DNA of 64,000 nt from Scenedesmus sp. ARA3 (taxonomy: Eukaryota > Chlorophyta > Chlorophyceae > Sphaeropleales > Scenedesmaceae). Numbering within the stretch: the first letter of the stretch is position 1; every line of letters starts with the position of its first letter. A program made the translations under genes and the position numbers. Location of the stretch: positions 23,334-87,333 of the forward strand of contig RWJK01001689.1 of assembly GCA_004335835.1 (NCBI GenBank). Direction: 5' to 3'. Shown one piece after another: positions 54,847-64,000 of this stretch. The notes below the pieces were generated by a model. It did not search any database. It was not told the DNA's origin and saw nothing but the letters and a program-made list of their open reading frames with translations.

Positions 54847-57489
54847 ATGCTGTCACGTGCCGTGCAACCAAGGCGCTGCTTGCTTGGCAGCAGCAGCACA
54901 CGAATGCGCAGCAGTAAGCAGCACCACCTGAGGCCCATGGCAACCTCTGAGCCAGCAGGAGCTGCAACTGAGGCAACGCCTCGTAACAAAACGAAATTCA
55001 CATCGGAGCAGAACTATGCGAACCTTTGCAGCAACATGGGCAGCATCGCAGAGCGCCCTATCAGTGGTTATGTTGGCAGGTGGCAGAAGTTCCAAGGCAG
55101 CGAGTCGAAGCTGCTGGCAGAAGGAGACATCATCTATGGCTTCAGGTGAACCCTTTTGGCCGATTGAGACCTCATCACTGGATGACCGGTGTGCTGGTGT
55201 GCTGGTAGTATGCTTGCATTGCACCTTGAATCTAGATAGCACACTTTGCTACCTCTTTTGCAGGGAATGTCCACCTCTCGGCATCGCACGCCAAGCTGCA
55301 TCAGTCTCCTTTCAAATGTTGTAAAGTACCACGCGCTCTTGATGTTGCTGCTGCGTGCTGTGCTGCTGCAGGCGCAAGGACGGCCAGCCGGAGGTGTGTC
55401 AGGTGTGGAAGGCGGAGGAGGGAGACCTGAGCTCGCCAAAGCTGCAGAAGCAGCGGCAGCAGCTGCCGCAGCTGCAGAAGGACCCACTGCAGCTGCAGCT
55501 AGACATGGACACACTCATTGTAGAGATAGCTGCAGGCACGCCGCTTATGGAGGTAAGGGCGATGAGTAATAATGACCATGATGGGTAGCTGGGCTGCAGA
55601 TGGTGGGGAAGATATTTGCAGCCCCAGGCTGCAGCAGCGTCATCAGCAGTGCTGAACAGAGTGCTGCATGTAGTACAGCATGGGTGGTTCACCCATGCAA
55701 TGCTCACATGCTGATCGTTGTACGCTTGTTGGCCCTATCGCAGCGCTCAACATCCCTGTGCGATAAATGGACACTGTGCGTACTGTGTGTGAACCCCTGG
55801 ATGTCTCTCATTGCCACACGTGCTGCTGCTGCTGCTGCTGCTGCTGCTGAACCTCCCTTGCGTGTAAACACTACACTACTGCATTCTCTCTGCAGCCCAG
55901 CCTGGCTGCTGCAGCAGCACAGCTGTCCGGCCCCGCCCCGCCTGCTGCAGGCCTGGCGGCAGCCATGCGGGTACTGGCGGTGCCGGGGCATGGCAACCTG
56001 GTTGTCACTGGCGGCCTGCCGCTGGTGGGGCCCACTGAGCAGCTGGGGGAGGCCCACAAGACGTGGTTCAACAGGATGTATATGCGGGTGCGCGGCAGCG
56101 GCAGCTGTGTTACATGCCTAGTGCATAAATAAACATGACAGTATCTGGCACAAGCAACCCACGGCAGTTGGGAGCTTGCAGAGTCCTGCACATGCACCTC
56201 ACACCTCGCATCACCCACGCCCAAATTGGGTGCAAAACTTTTTCCCCCTATGCACCATGTGCAGGCGCGCAGCGCACGACCGCAAAGTGCATGGTCAGTG
56301 TTCCAATGCTTTCCTACTTGCTCAAGCATGCAATCAACCACCTCTACTGCTGCTGAATTGGCGAAACAACACCATGTGATTCCTATACGCAGGTGCCTGG
56401 GCCTGACACTGTCAGCTGGCAGCGAGCTGCGCTGGAGTGTGATGCTGCACTACAACACCGCTGCTGTGACAGACACTAACCAACCCAGTCCAAGCCATCC
56501 TTTCATTTACCACAGGTGCCTGGGCCTGACGGCGGGCTGCGCTGGAGCGTGATGCTGCACTACGACACCGCTGCTGTAACAAACACTAGCCAATCCAGTC
56601 CAAACCCTGTGCTTCATTTGCCGCAGATGCCTGGCCCTGATGGTGGGCTTCGCTGGAGCGTTATGTTACATTACGACACAGCCAGCGGCGGCTTCCTCAC
56701 ACACTACACCACCTGGGAGGCAGCCATCAGCCCGGGGCCAGGCAGCCTGCAGCAGGTGTTCACGCCAGGTGCACACAGCGCAACGCTGCAGCAGGCAGGC
56801 CTGACGGACAGGTTGGTAAAGCTGCTGCTGCTGCTGCTGCTGCTGCTAGTTATGGGGCATGGGGAGGTTGTCATATGCTGTCTGGCGATGACAGGTAGAA
56901 TTGTTTCGGACACCTAGGTGGCTCTCGGAGCTGTTGCTGGCTTACAGATCGTTGCTTATGTCTTTCTTGACAACAACTGCTCAGCTGCATGCCTCCTCGT
57001 CGCAACATGGCTTCTGCTTCATCTTCACTGTGAACAGCATTGTGAACTGCATGCCTGTGTTGCAGGGCCCATGGCAGTATTGAGAACTACTATGCATCGC
57101 AAGCCGGCAAGCTCAGCGGCAGCTTCACGCAGCTGACTTATGATGACAGCATGGAGTGCAGATTCAGCAGCGGCAGTATCGATGCTGGTGATGCTGGCAG
57201 CAGCAACCCCTTCCAGCAGCTGCACGGTGGGCCTGAAGCCATGGAGGTGTGGTACACCAGCGGCTGCTATTTCAGGGCCCCGCAAAATGTGAGCCCTGGA
57301 TGCCTGGGTGGCGCAGCAGATGTGGTGCTTGAAGCAGGTGCAGTGGTGGGACAAGCTGGCAGCAGCGGCGGCGGTGGCAGCAGCAGTGCATCTGCAGGAG
57401 ATGCCATCGTGCGCTGGCTGCTTTGCTATGAGAATGAGGGGGGTAGGCGCCTCAAATGGGCCAGGAATGAGGTGTACAGGGCTGCATGA
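54847..57489 (+). CDS. Unknown protein with possible plastid-targeting N-terminus
   Basis: Exons: 54847-55145, 55372-55552, 55896-56087, 56627-56811 and 57066-57489; phases close to 426 residues. The first 30 residues (MLSRAVQPRRCLLGSSSTRM) are rich in Arg and Ser and low in acids, like a transit peptide. Recognisable conserved-looking parts are PISGYVGRWQKFQGSES, IIYGFRRKDGQPEVCQVWKA, GGLRWSVMLHYDTASGGFLT, ENYYASQAGKLSGSFTQLTY and MEVWYTSGCYFRAPQ; the WQ and GSFTQL pieces recall lipocalin-like plant and cyanobacterial proteins, but this is not enough to name a family. The exon 4 donor is GTTGGT, less standard than others here. Two copies of the exon 4 start precede the true acceptor; the nearer one could be included in frame. 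Confidence 0.7.
56393..56626 (+). repeat. Two tandem copies of the exon 4 acceptor junction of the 54847 gene
   Basis: The exon 4 start (MPGPDGGLRWSVMLHYDTA, acceptor at 56626) is preceded by copies starting at 56393 and 56516, spacing 123 and 111. Each has its own CAG acceptor and a shared tail (GACACTARCCAAYCCAGTCC) of intron sequence. The second copy reads VPGPDGGLRWSVMLHYDTAA and stays open into the true exon, so using its acceptor would add 37 residues in frame. The first has a small insertion that shifts frame. Confidence 0.93.
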
Positions 57490-57883
57490 GGCACTGGTGC
57501 TGGCCAAGGTGTGCTTCCTGCAACTCTGTACACTGGCCACTAGGGCTGTTGATTCGACCAAGCCGCTCAGATCGCCGTTCGTGGGCTGCTGTGGGCATGT
57601 AGTGTAGTTTTTTGAGATCACATTTTTAAAGGTCTGTCACAAGTCTCTGCATTCTCTGCGCTGGTCAAGAAAGATGCGTGCGTCAGCTGTGATGCGAGCC
57701 ACACCGAGTTGAGAAGGGGTTAATGGGTCCCACGTTTTGACTTCGCATCGCTTTCAACACCCCCGCGATGTCGGTTCATTGAGCTTGCATAGGCGGAACA
57801 CCAGTCGAACGCCCCTCACTCCGATCTGACGATATCTAAGGACCAAGTACAGTAGGTCAGCCTCGCACGGCATCTGACTTCAC
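57490..57883. other. Intergenic upstream of the CAX gene
   Basis: About 390 bases: 3' UTR of the 54847 gene, then the CAX promoter. No regulatory motif was recognised. Confidence 0.45.
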
Positions 57884-60628
57884 ATGGACGGAGGTGGAAC
57901 TCCAACAACGCCCCGCGTCAGCGTGGGCAGCCGGGGCAAAGCTCTTGCTGTTATGAAGAGCGGGAGGAGCTTTCCAACTGGTGGAACAGTAGGCAGGAGG
58001 TCCTCTACAGGCTCAGATACAAGTGAGCAGCTGACATGCAGACGGATACGGCACTTCTGGCCATAAAACCATATCTGTGAGCTTGCTAGGCTGCCAACAA
58101 AGGCAAGCCAGGTGCAGCTGCATCCTGCTGCTGTTGTAGCCGTTTGTTGCCACAAGCAGCAGCTGGGGGTTTATGCCATACAGCCAGCCACCATCGACCC
58201 TTGACTGCCCAGCATGATCACCTGCAAACAACTGTGACTCCTGTCCATATGCCGTACACACGGCCGCACATGCCTGCTGAATATTCCCACTTGCATCACC
58301 TAGTCCTCCCTGCCACCTGCCATCCTTTGCTTTCCTGCAAGGCACCACCCGCTGTGCCTCACCCACGCCTGTGCACACTTGCACAAGCTCCACCGCCTGC
58401 AACTATCCAGCCTCCTAACATCCTTCTGTTTCTTTCCTTTTCACCAAAACAATTCGCATGCCCCTCCTTGTCCCGCTGATAATGATGATTATGGTCAAAC
58501 CCTGCAGCGCCGCTGCTGGTCACAACCTCCCCAAGCCCGGTACAGGATGGGGAGGAGGCCACGTCAGCATGGTGGAGCCCCAAGACAGACATCAGCGCCA
58601 GCCTGCACCTGCTCACCAGCAGCTGGCTCAACGTGCTGCTGCTGACCATCCCCTTTGCATTCGCCAGCGAGTACATGCACTGGAGCGCCACCACGGTGTT
58701 CCTGCTGGTGAGAGTGTGTGATGCAGACAGCGCTTGGGGGTGCAACAGCTGAGGATGTGGGAGCGTATTCAATTACAAGAAACTGCTGCTGGCACAGCAC
58801 AGCACACCAGCAGCAGCAGCAACAGCAGCAGCAGCACAGCACGCCAGCAGCAGCAAGCAGGCAGTGTAGCCGCTGAGATCAAGGCATTGCACAAACTGGC
58901 AGCGGCTGCTTGCACTGCTGCTGTGTCAGAGGAAGAAGCCTGCTTGAACTGCGACAGCTAACCGCAGTAATGCACGCGCGTGCCAGGACATCATATCCAG
59001 CCCATTGCGCCCTCCTTGCTACTTTTGTGGCGTTTCTGTGGCATCCGTGACCAGCTCCTTTCCCTTGCGCACTCTGCACAACTGCATAACAACACAAACG
59101 CGCAACACATTTCTTTGCCGCACCGACACTCCCAACCCAGCACGCGCTCACCTGCGTGTACCCGCCCTCACATCTACACCACAACCCCACTGCTGCTGCA
59201 GAACCTGTGTGGGCTCATCCCCCTGGCGCTGCTGCTGGGTGAAGTAACAGAGGACCTCGCACTGCGGCTGGGAGAGACGATCGGCGGCCTGCTGAATGCA
59301 ACATTTGGCAATGTGGTGGAGCTCATTTTAAGCATTGCAGCGCTGCAGGCGGGGCTGTATGATGTTGTGGCAACGAGCTTGCTGGGCAGCATCCTGAGCA
59401 ACCTGCTGCTGGTGCTGGGCATGAGCTTCTTTGTGGGCGGCCTCAAGTGAGCTGGCGCTGCTGCTGCTGCTGCTGCTGCTGCTACTGCTACTGCTGGCAT
59501 GCTGTGCTGTTGTGTGCTGCCAGGAGTAATGTCATGTGTGCAAATGCAGCCTCAAGTAAGCTGGTGCTGCAGCTGCGGCTGCTGTTGCTGTGGCTGGCCG
59601 GGGCATGGTTGCGGGCATGGAGTGTAGGCTGTGGTAGCTGTACTGCTTGCCATGCTGCTGCACCTGCGAGCGGGCCAAGAGCAGCAATCTTGCACTGCAA
59701 GACTATTGGCAGTAGTATGTTACTAGCTGGAATCAGGTGTCTGCATTACTCTAGCATAGGTGCAGCGCGTACAACTGGTGCGCACCAGACTCTTCATGCA
59801 ACACACAACACGCATGCTGCTGCACTGATGCATGCCATCGAGTGCCAAACGCAGCGCGGCTGCTTCTCTCATTGCTGCTGCTCCGCAGGTACAAGATCCA
59901 TCACTTCAATGCTGTGTCCAGCCAGACCAGTGGCATGTGCTGCTGCTGAAGCATCTAGTGCCAAACACATTGCGGCTGCTCCTTTCATTGCTGCTGCTGC
60001 TGCTGCAGGTACAAGACCCAGCACTTCAACGCAGTGTCCAGCCAGACCAGCGGCAGCCTGCTGCTGCTGAGCGCCATCGGCATCATCATCCCCACGGCCG
60101 CGCAGCGCCTGGGCACCACCGCTGACGAGGAGGGGGCAGCAGTGCTGGGCCTGCTGGGTCAGGGCATGGCGCAGGACAAGGTGCGGGTGCGGCTGTTGGC
60201 GAAGATATTGCCTTTTTGCGTCGGAGGTACATCAAATGCATGAGGAGGGCACAGCAGTGCTGGGCCTGCTGGCTCAGGGCATGGCACATGACAATGTGGG
60301 GGTGCGGCGCTGCGTGTGCCTGGTTGCGTGTGCGATTGCATGCGTGATTGCATGCGTGCATGTGTGGTAGTTATATGTACATGCGCCTGCATCTTGCTAG
60401 TTTGCTGATTGTGTGCTGCTGCTCTGCATGCTGCTGATTGTGTACTGCTTCCCTGCATGCTGCTGAACGTGCACTGCTCCTTGTGTTTTCCTGCAGATCT
60501 TGCTGCTCAGCCGCCTGGCTGCCGTGGTGCTGCTGGCGGTGTACATCGGCTACCTCATCTTCCAGCTGGGCACACACAAGGCCCCGATCAGTCTTGCCAA
60601 ACTCAAAATGCATCTTTGCACATGCCTG

Positions 60629-60663
<35 letters not shown>

Positions 60664-62483
60664 AGCCATGAACCGTGAGCGCCCCCGCCGTGCCTGATGC
60701 CGCCTACGCCACCCAATGCCAAACAACTATTTTGTTTCGCGTCTGCATGTCGCCCCGCAGATCCTGCTGCTCAGCCGCCTGACGGCTGTCGCGCTGCTGG
60801 CCGTGTACATCGGCTACCTCATCTTCCAGCTGGGCACGCACAAGGACATGTTTGCGGGGGAGGAGGGCGAGGACGCGCAGCAGGCCAACATGACGCTGAC
60901 CGCTGCAGGGGTGTGGCTGGCGGGCATTACTGTGATCGTCGCGTTCCTGAGCGAGTTCCTCACGGGCAGCATCGAGGAGGTGCGGTGGCCAACATGTTAT
61001 GTTTGGGTGATATGTTATTTAACATATGTTACTCTTTGTTCGGAGTCGCTCCTTGCTACGGGCGGTGGCTGGCAGGCATCACCGTGATTGTGGCATTCCT
61101 GAGCGAGTTCCTCACTGGAAGCATCGAAGAGGTGCGACGGCTGACATGGCCTGTTATGTGACATGTTATGTGACGCATGGTGTGTTCGTTCAGCTAGTGT
61201 ACAGAGGTTTGGATTTATGGCTTGCTGCGGGCGTGGTTGACGGGCATCAAAATGGTTGTCGTGTTTCTGGGTGAGGTCGGCAGCACCTAACCCTCAGCCG
61301 CAGCTGCCGCGGCATGCTTCAGCGTCCTTGCTGCTGCTCCTTCCACCTCACCTCTGCACCCGCTGCTGTCCATGTCGAATCTATGTGGTGTTATGTCACG
61401 CCAGGTCAACAGCACCTGGGGCCTCAGCCGCGACTTTCTGGCTCCATCGTGCTGCTGCTGCTGCTGCTGCTGCACCTTCCACCCAACATCCTTATCTGCT
61501 GCAAATTATCTTGCCACTGCTGCCGCAGGTCAGCAGCACCTGGGGCCTCTCCCGCAGCTTCCTGGGTTTCATCGTGCTGCCCATTGCGGGCAATGCGTGC
61601 GAGCACATCACGGCCGTGTTTGTGGCGGCCAAAGACAAGATGGACCTTTCTTTGGGCGTGGCCATCGGTAGCAGCATCCAGGTGCGTCAGTTTCCAGATG
61701 TCTGGAATTCCAAGAGTGGATTGTAATGTGTTGTTTCCTGCTGTATTGTGTTGCGCTGGCGACACTCGCACCTCAGCCTCGGGGTGGCCATCGGCAGCAG
61801 CATACAAGTGCGGCACTGCCAATGTATCACCCGCCTGCATAACAGCAGTTATCTTGCTTGTCAGTCAGTCGCTGGTGTCACCAGTCGCAGCACTCACCTA
61901 GCTGTCTTGCATCACTTCAGGCTCAACATTGCTGCCTGGAGTCCTTCATCCTGCCACTTCTGGACAAATCCAAACCCACTGCTGCTGCTGCTGCTGTCTG
62001 GCAACCAACCAATGCGCTGCAGATCGGGCTGTTTGCGGTGCCGTTTGTAACCATCGTGGGCTGGGTGCTGGGGCACCCCTTCAGCCTGGGCTTCGACCCC
62101 TTTGCTGCACTGGTGCTGCTGCTGGCCGTGATGCACTCCGCACACATGATCAACGACGCAGAGAGCCACTGGTGCGTGGCCAGGGCAGCAGCGAGTGCAC
62201 ACATGTGGATCCCTGTGCGGTTGTCTGGTCACACACATGCTGCAATGAGAGCATCAAAACAATTGTTTGCGCTGTGGGGTAGGGAAGCTGGCAGTACTAA
62301 GCAGGAGCCGCCGCGATGGCGTTGCGAGAGCAATGCAAGGCCTGCACAAATGAGTGTTGGCGCAACTGTGAATTTGTCCATCTTCACCAGCCGCAGAGCA
62401 GGCAGTTGCTGCAGTCACACTTGCCCCAGTGCCATGTTCATCAATCACAGTTGCACTGAAACCTGCCTGCTGCTGCTGCCGTC

Positions 62484-62521
<38 letters not shown>

Positions 62522-62600
62522 TGCAAACATCAGGCTGGAGGGCTTGCAGCTGGTCGTTACGTACTTTGTGATCGCCACTGCCTATGCACTCAGCAGCTGA
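57884..62600 (+). CDS. CAX: CAX-type Ca2+/H+ (cation/proton) exchanger
   Basis: CAX antiporters load Ca2+ or other divalent metals into the vacuole in exchange for protons. Exons: 57884-58022, 58508-58707, 59202-59446, 60009-60180, 60761-60979, 61529-61681, 62023-62171 and 62534-62600; phases close to 447 residues, a normal length. After a hydrophilic Ser/Thr/Arg-rich N-terminus of about 95 residues come some eleven hydrophobic segments. Both family ion-binding motifs are present: [20 protein letters not shown] (c-1, Glu153 in GNVVE) and [19 protein letters not shown] (c-2, Glu350 in GNACE) followed by [12 protein letters not shown]. An acidic loop (GEEGEDAQQ) splits the two halves. The short last exon completes the final helix ([15 protein letters not shown]). 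The N-terminus may regulate activity as in plant CAX. Most introns contain copies of the neighbouring exon ends. Confidence 0.97.
59548..59575 (+). repeat. Short copy of the CAX exon 3 donor junction
   Basis: Exon 3 ends GCCTCAA|GTGAGCTGG at 59447. GCCTCAA|GTAAGCTGG recurs with GT at 59556, 109 bases downstream. The copied exon part is only 7-8 bases here; the match also covers intron bases. Confidence 0.65.
59828..59960 (+). repeat. Copy of the CAX exon 4 acceptor junction
   Basis: The exon 4 start at 60009 (encoding [15 protein letters not shown]) is preceded by a copy starting at 59889 (reading [15 protein letters not shown]), 120 bases upstream. The intron flank GTGCCAAACRCAxxGCGGCTGCT is copied in both. 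The copy keeps CGCAG as acceptor and then hits a stop. Confidence 0.92.
60234..60312 (+). repeat. Copy of the CAX exon 4 donor junction
   Basis: The exon 4 end ([17 protein letters not shown] at 60181) recurs as [15 protein letters not shown] with GT at 60296, 115 bases downstream. Together with the previous entry, both ends of exon 4 are copied. Confidence 0.92.
60490..60600 (+). repeat. Copy of the CAX exon 5 acceptor side
   Basis: Starting after CTGCAG at 60497, about 90 bases read [20 protein letters not shown] and FQLGTHK, nearly the start of exon 5 at 60761 (TAVAL in place of AAVVL). The spacing is 264 bases. Many differences are silent third-position changes, which hints at past or present coding constraint. 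It could be a mutually exclusive exon. Confidence 0.93.
60630..60664. repeat. CTG array in CAX intron 4
   Basis: About ten CTG triplets (with one TTG near the left end) lie between the copied and the real exon 5 starts. There is no splice acceptor right after it. Confidence 0.8.
61055..61150 (+). repeat. Copy of the CAX exon 5 donor junction
   Basis: The exon 5 end ([22 protein letters not shown] at 60980) recurs at 61072-61131 with an identical peptide reading and GT at 61132, 152 bases downstream. Codons differ at several third positions. The following intron (TGACATGGCCTGTTATGTGA) also echoes the first copy. Confidence 0.93.
61208..61312 (+). repeat. Decayed exon 5-like and exon 6-like pieces side by side
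   Basis: 61221-61275 resembles the exon 5 stretch for [15 protein letters not shown], badly decayed. It is followed at once by GTCGGCAGCACC and CCTCAGCCGCAGCT (61276-61308), which resemble the exon 6 start. The intron between them is absent in this copy, joined at a shared GAG. Confidence 0.6.
61400..61465 (+). repeat. Copy of the CAX exon 6 acceptor junction
   Basis: After CCAG at 61401-61404 the sequence reads [13 protein letters not shown], matching the exon 6 start [13 protein letters not shown] at 61529, 124 bases downstream. CTG repeats follow the copy. Confidence 0.9.
61755..61825 (+). repeat. Copy of the CAX exon 6 donor junction
   Basis: [12 protein letters not shown] plus donor (GT at 61682) recurs as [13 protein letters not shown] with GT at 61808, 126 bases downstream. 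The donor of the copy, CAA|GTGCGG, is as good as the one used. Confidence 0.92.
62488..62520. repeat. CTG array before the last CAX exon
   Basis: About ten CTG triplets end 14 bases before the CATCAG acceptor at 62533. This is another array placed where a pyrimidine tract is expected. Confidence 0.85.
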
Positions 62601-64000
62601 GCTGCTGCCGCAAGTGGCAGCAGCAGCGCAAAGGATGGAGGCGTTGATGCGCCAGGATCTGGTGGGCGCTTTTGTCTGTGTGCTGGCGGCAAGGGCATCA
62701 GGCGCCAGGTGTTAGCTGTGAATGTGTCAACAGTTGGGCGGTTGAATTCGAGGCACTTGAAGCGCTGACAGCTGGTGTGCTTTGAATCACCAATCCCACG
62801 CTGCCTAGACTGGCAGCAAGCAGTTTTGTGGCGTGCCGTTGCATTGTTGTTGGCGTTGTTATTATGCTAGTGGCGGATGGAGGCTGCTGGAGAAGTGTGT
62901 CATGCAAACACTTATGCTGCTGGGGCAGATGTATTGTGTTTTGCGTGCGAGAATCGCTTGAACACAACACCGTGCCTGTCTCTGTCATGAGCTGCATAGA
63001 GGCCGCTGGCTGACTGCGCGGTGTACAGGCGTTTGTACTACCAGGCTGACAGCTGGCACACTAGGCTGGCTTCCGCTGACTGCGGCGTTGTCTGCTGGTG
63101 ACTCAGCTGTGTGCAGCATGTCACCATAGAGTTCACAGACATGTGAGCAGTGCCACTGAAGCTGCAGCTGCCAACTGGTGTTAAATTGATATATAATGCA
63201 TGTGACAGCAGCACATGATCACTATGGTGCTGGCTGCTTTGCAACTCAACAGCACGCAAGCCAGCATGTGATGGCTGCTGACTTCTGATGCCATATCCGT
63301 GGTGTTTCAGGGTGCGTGCTAGGGCTGTGTACTTTCACTTACCCAAATGTTTTGGGATGCATACTAGTGCATGCTGGTGGTTCTGTTATGATGTGGCAGG
63401 CTTTTTGATAGACATACACGCACAGCCTCGCTGTGTGCGTCACCATGACCTGTGTCGAGCAGCTGGTTGCTGCTGCGAGTGTTGTTGATGTTCAGGACTG
63501 ACATGGCAGTTTGTGCTCAGACCACTGGGCTGGCAGATTGTGATGTTCAACCACAGCGTGCTGTGCCACCATGCCTGGTCGTCCGTCAGTTCAAGAGCTG
63601 CTGGACGTTGCACGGAAAGATCTTTTACGCGTGCCGCAGGATGAGGGGTGAGGCTTCAGCCAAGCAGACGCCAAGGCTGGCAGCTCTCAGCAGCAGCGGC
63701 CAGTTGCTGAGCCTGAGTGGTGCAACTTAGTCTGCTGACGGTTTTCTGCGTTTAGTAACCTATACTTTGAATTTCAGGGACGTTCCCCCGATTGGCACCA
63801 CGTGGAAGCATGTACTGCTGCATTGTAGTGGTTGCACCCAAAAAATGAAAGTGCTCAGAACGTGGTGCAGAGTTGGGAAACAACACTCCAATATGCCTAA
63901 CATACGCAGGAGAAAGCATTTGACAAACACGCATCACATCAGATCATGCCAGTTGGTCAAAGTCTGGGTGTTATTTACGCGTCTTCGGTCACACTTCTCT
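62601..64000. other. Downstream of CAX to the window end
   Basis: About 1.4 kb with only short open frames on both strands, none with a domain, signal peptide or splice partner. The start is CAX 3' UTR. A gene beginning beyond position 64000 cannot be excluded. Confidence 0.45.

Noticed and set aside
54847..57489. Assignment to a lipocalin-like domain family (DUF3598 type)
   Set aside because: Only short fragments (WQ, GSFTQL) recall it; too weak without a profile search.
59447..60008. Extra CAX exons from the leucine- and cysteine-rich frames in CTG arrays
   Set aside because: These are translations of simple repeat; the known CAX protein joins directly from exon 3 to exon 4 in phase.

Overview
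The window is eukaryotic nuclear DNA, most likely from a green alga of the chlorophyte type. The genes are broken into short exons with GT-AG introns. Coding sequence is rich in G and C at third positions, and alanine, glutamine and serine runs built from CAG/CTG triplets are common inside proteins. The conserved genes (KRR1, tubulin cofactor D, trehalose-6-phosphate phosphatase, CAX-type Ca2+/H+ exchanger, TKL-type receptor kinases) fit an alga. The species cannot be fixed from the sequence alone. A 50-base assembly gap (N) lies at 39926-39975. No rRNA, tRNA, CRISPR array or intact transposon was recognised.

Layout. Positions 1-3372 (minus): KRR1, an 18S rRNA-processing KH protein that runs off the left edge. 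4292-7239, 8589-11562 and 12489-16063 (all minus): three tandem paralogs of a secreted, apparently GPI-anchored protein family of unknown function. 16350-22593 (minus): tubulin-folding cofactor D. 23318 to about 25178 (minus): an unknown single-pass membrane protein. 26053-29129 (plus): trehalose-phosphate phosphatase. 32328-34008 (plus): a small two-helix membrane protein with a ubiquitin-like segment. 36266-42220 and 43340-48510 (plus): two tandem receptor-like TKL kinases with identical exon layouts. 51363-54439 (minus): an unknown secreted Cys/Pro-rich protein with a giant CAG/CTG tract in an intron. 54847-57489 (plus): an unknown protein sharing a divergent promoter region with the previous gene. 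57884-62600 (plus): a CAX cation/proton exchanger. The genes do not form a pathway; this is ordinary eukaryotic gene order with two local tandem expansions.

The most unusual signal is structural. In six of the genes the introns next to exons hold decayed direct copies of the exon-intron junction itself: tens of bases of exon, often with a still-plausible GT or AG signal, plus flanking intron. They lie mostly 100-130 bases from the junction in use, sometimes two or three in a row. They occur at both ends of internal KRR1 exons, at most CAX exons, and in cofactor D, TPP, the 54847 gene and the third secreted paralog. This suggests a high rate of roughly 100-base tandem duplication that survives where splicing removes the extra copy. 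The three secreted paralogs differ at most of their intron positions, so this process may be tied to intron gain. CTG arrays sit just upstream of many 3' splice sites, where they may serve as the pyrimidine tract. One kinase has an in-frame TAG that also forms a possible splice acceptor. Exon models below were built by hand from splice signals, reading-frame phase and paralog comparison; all phases close except where stated.
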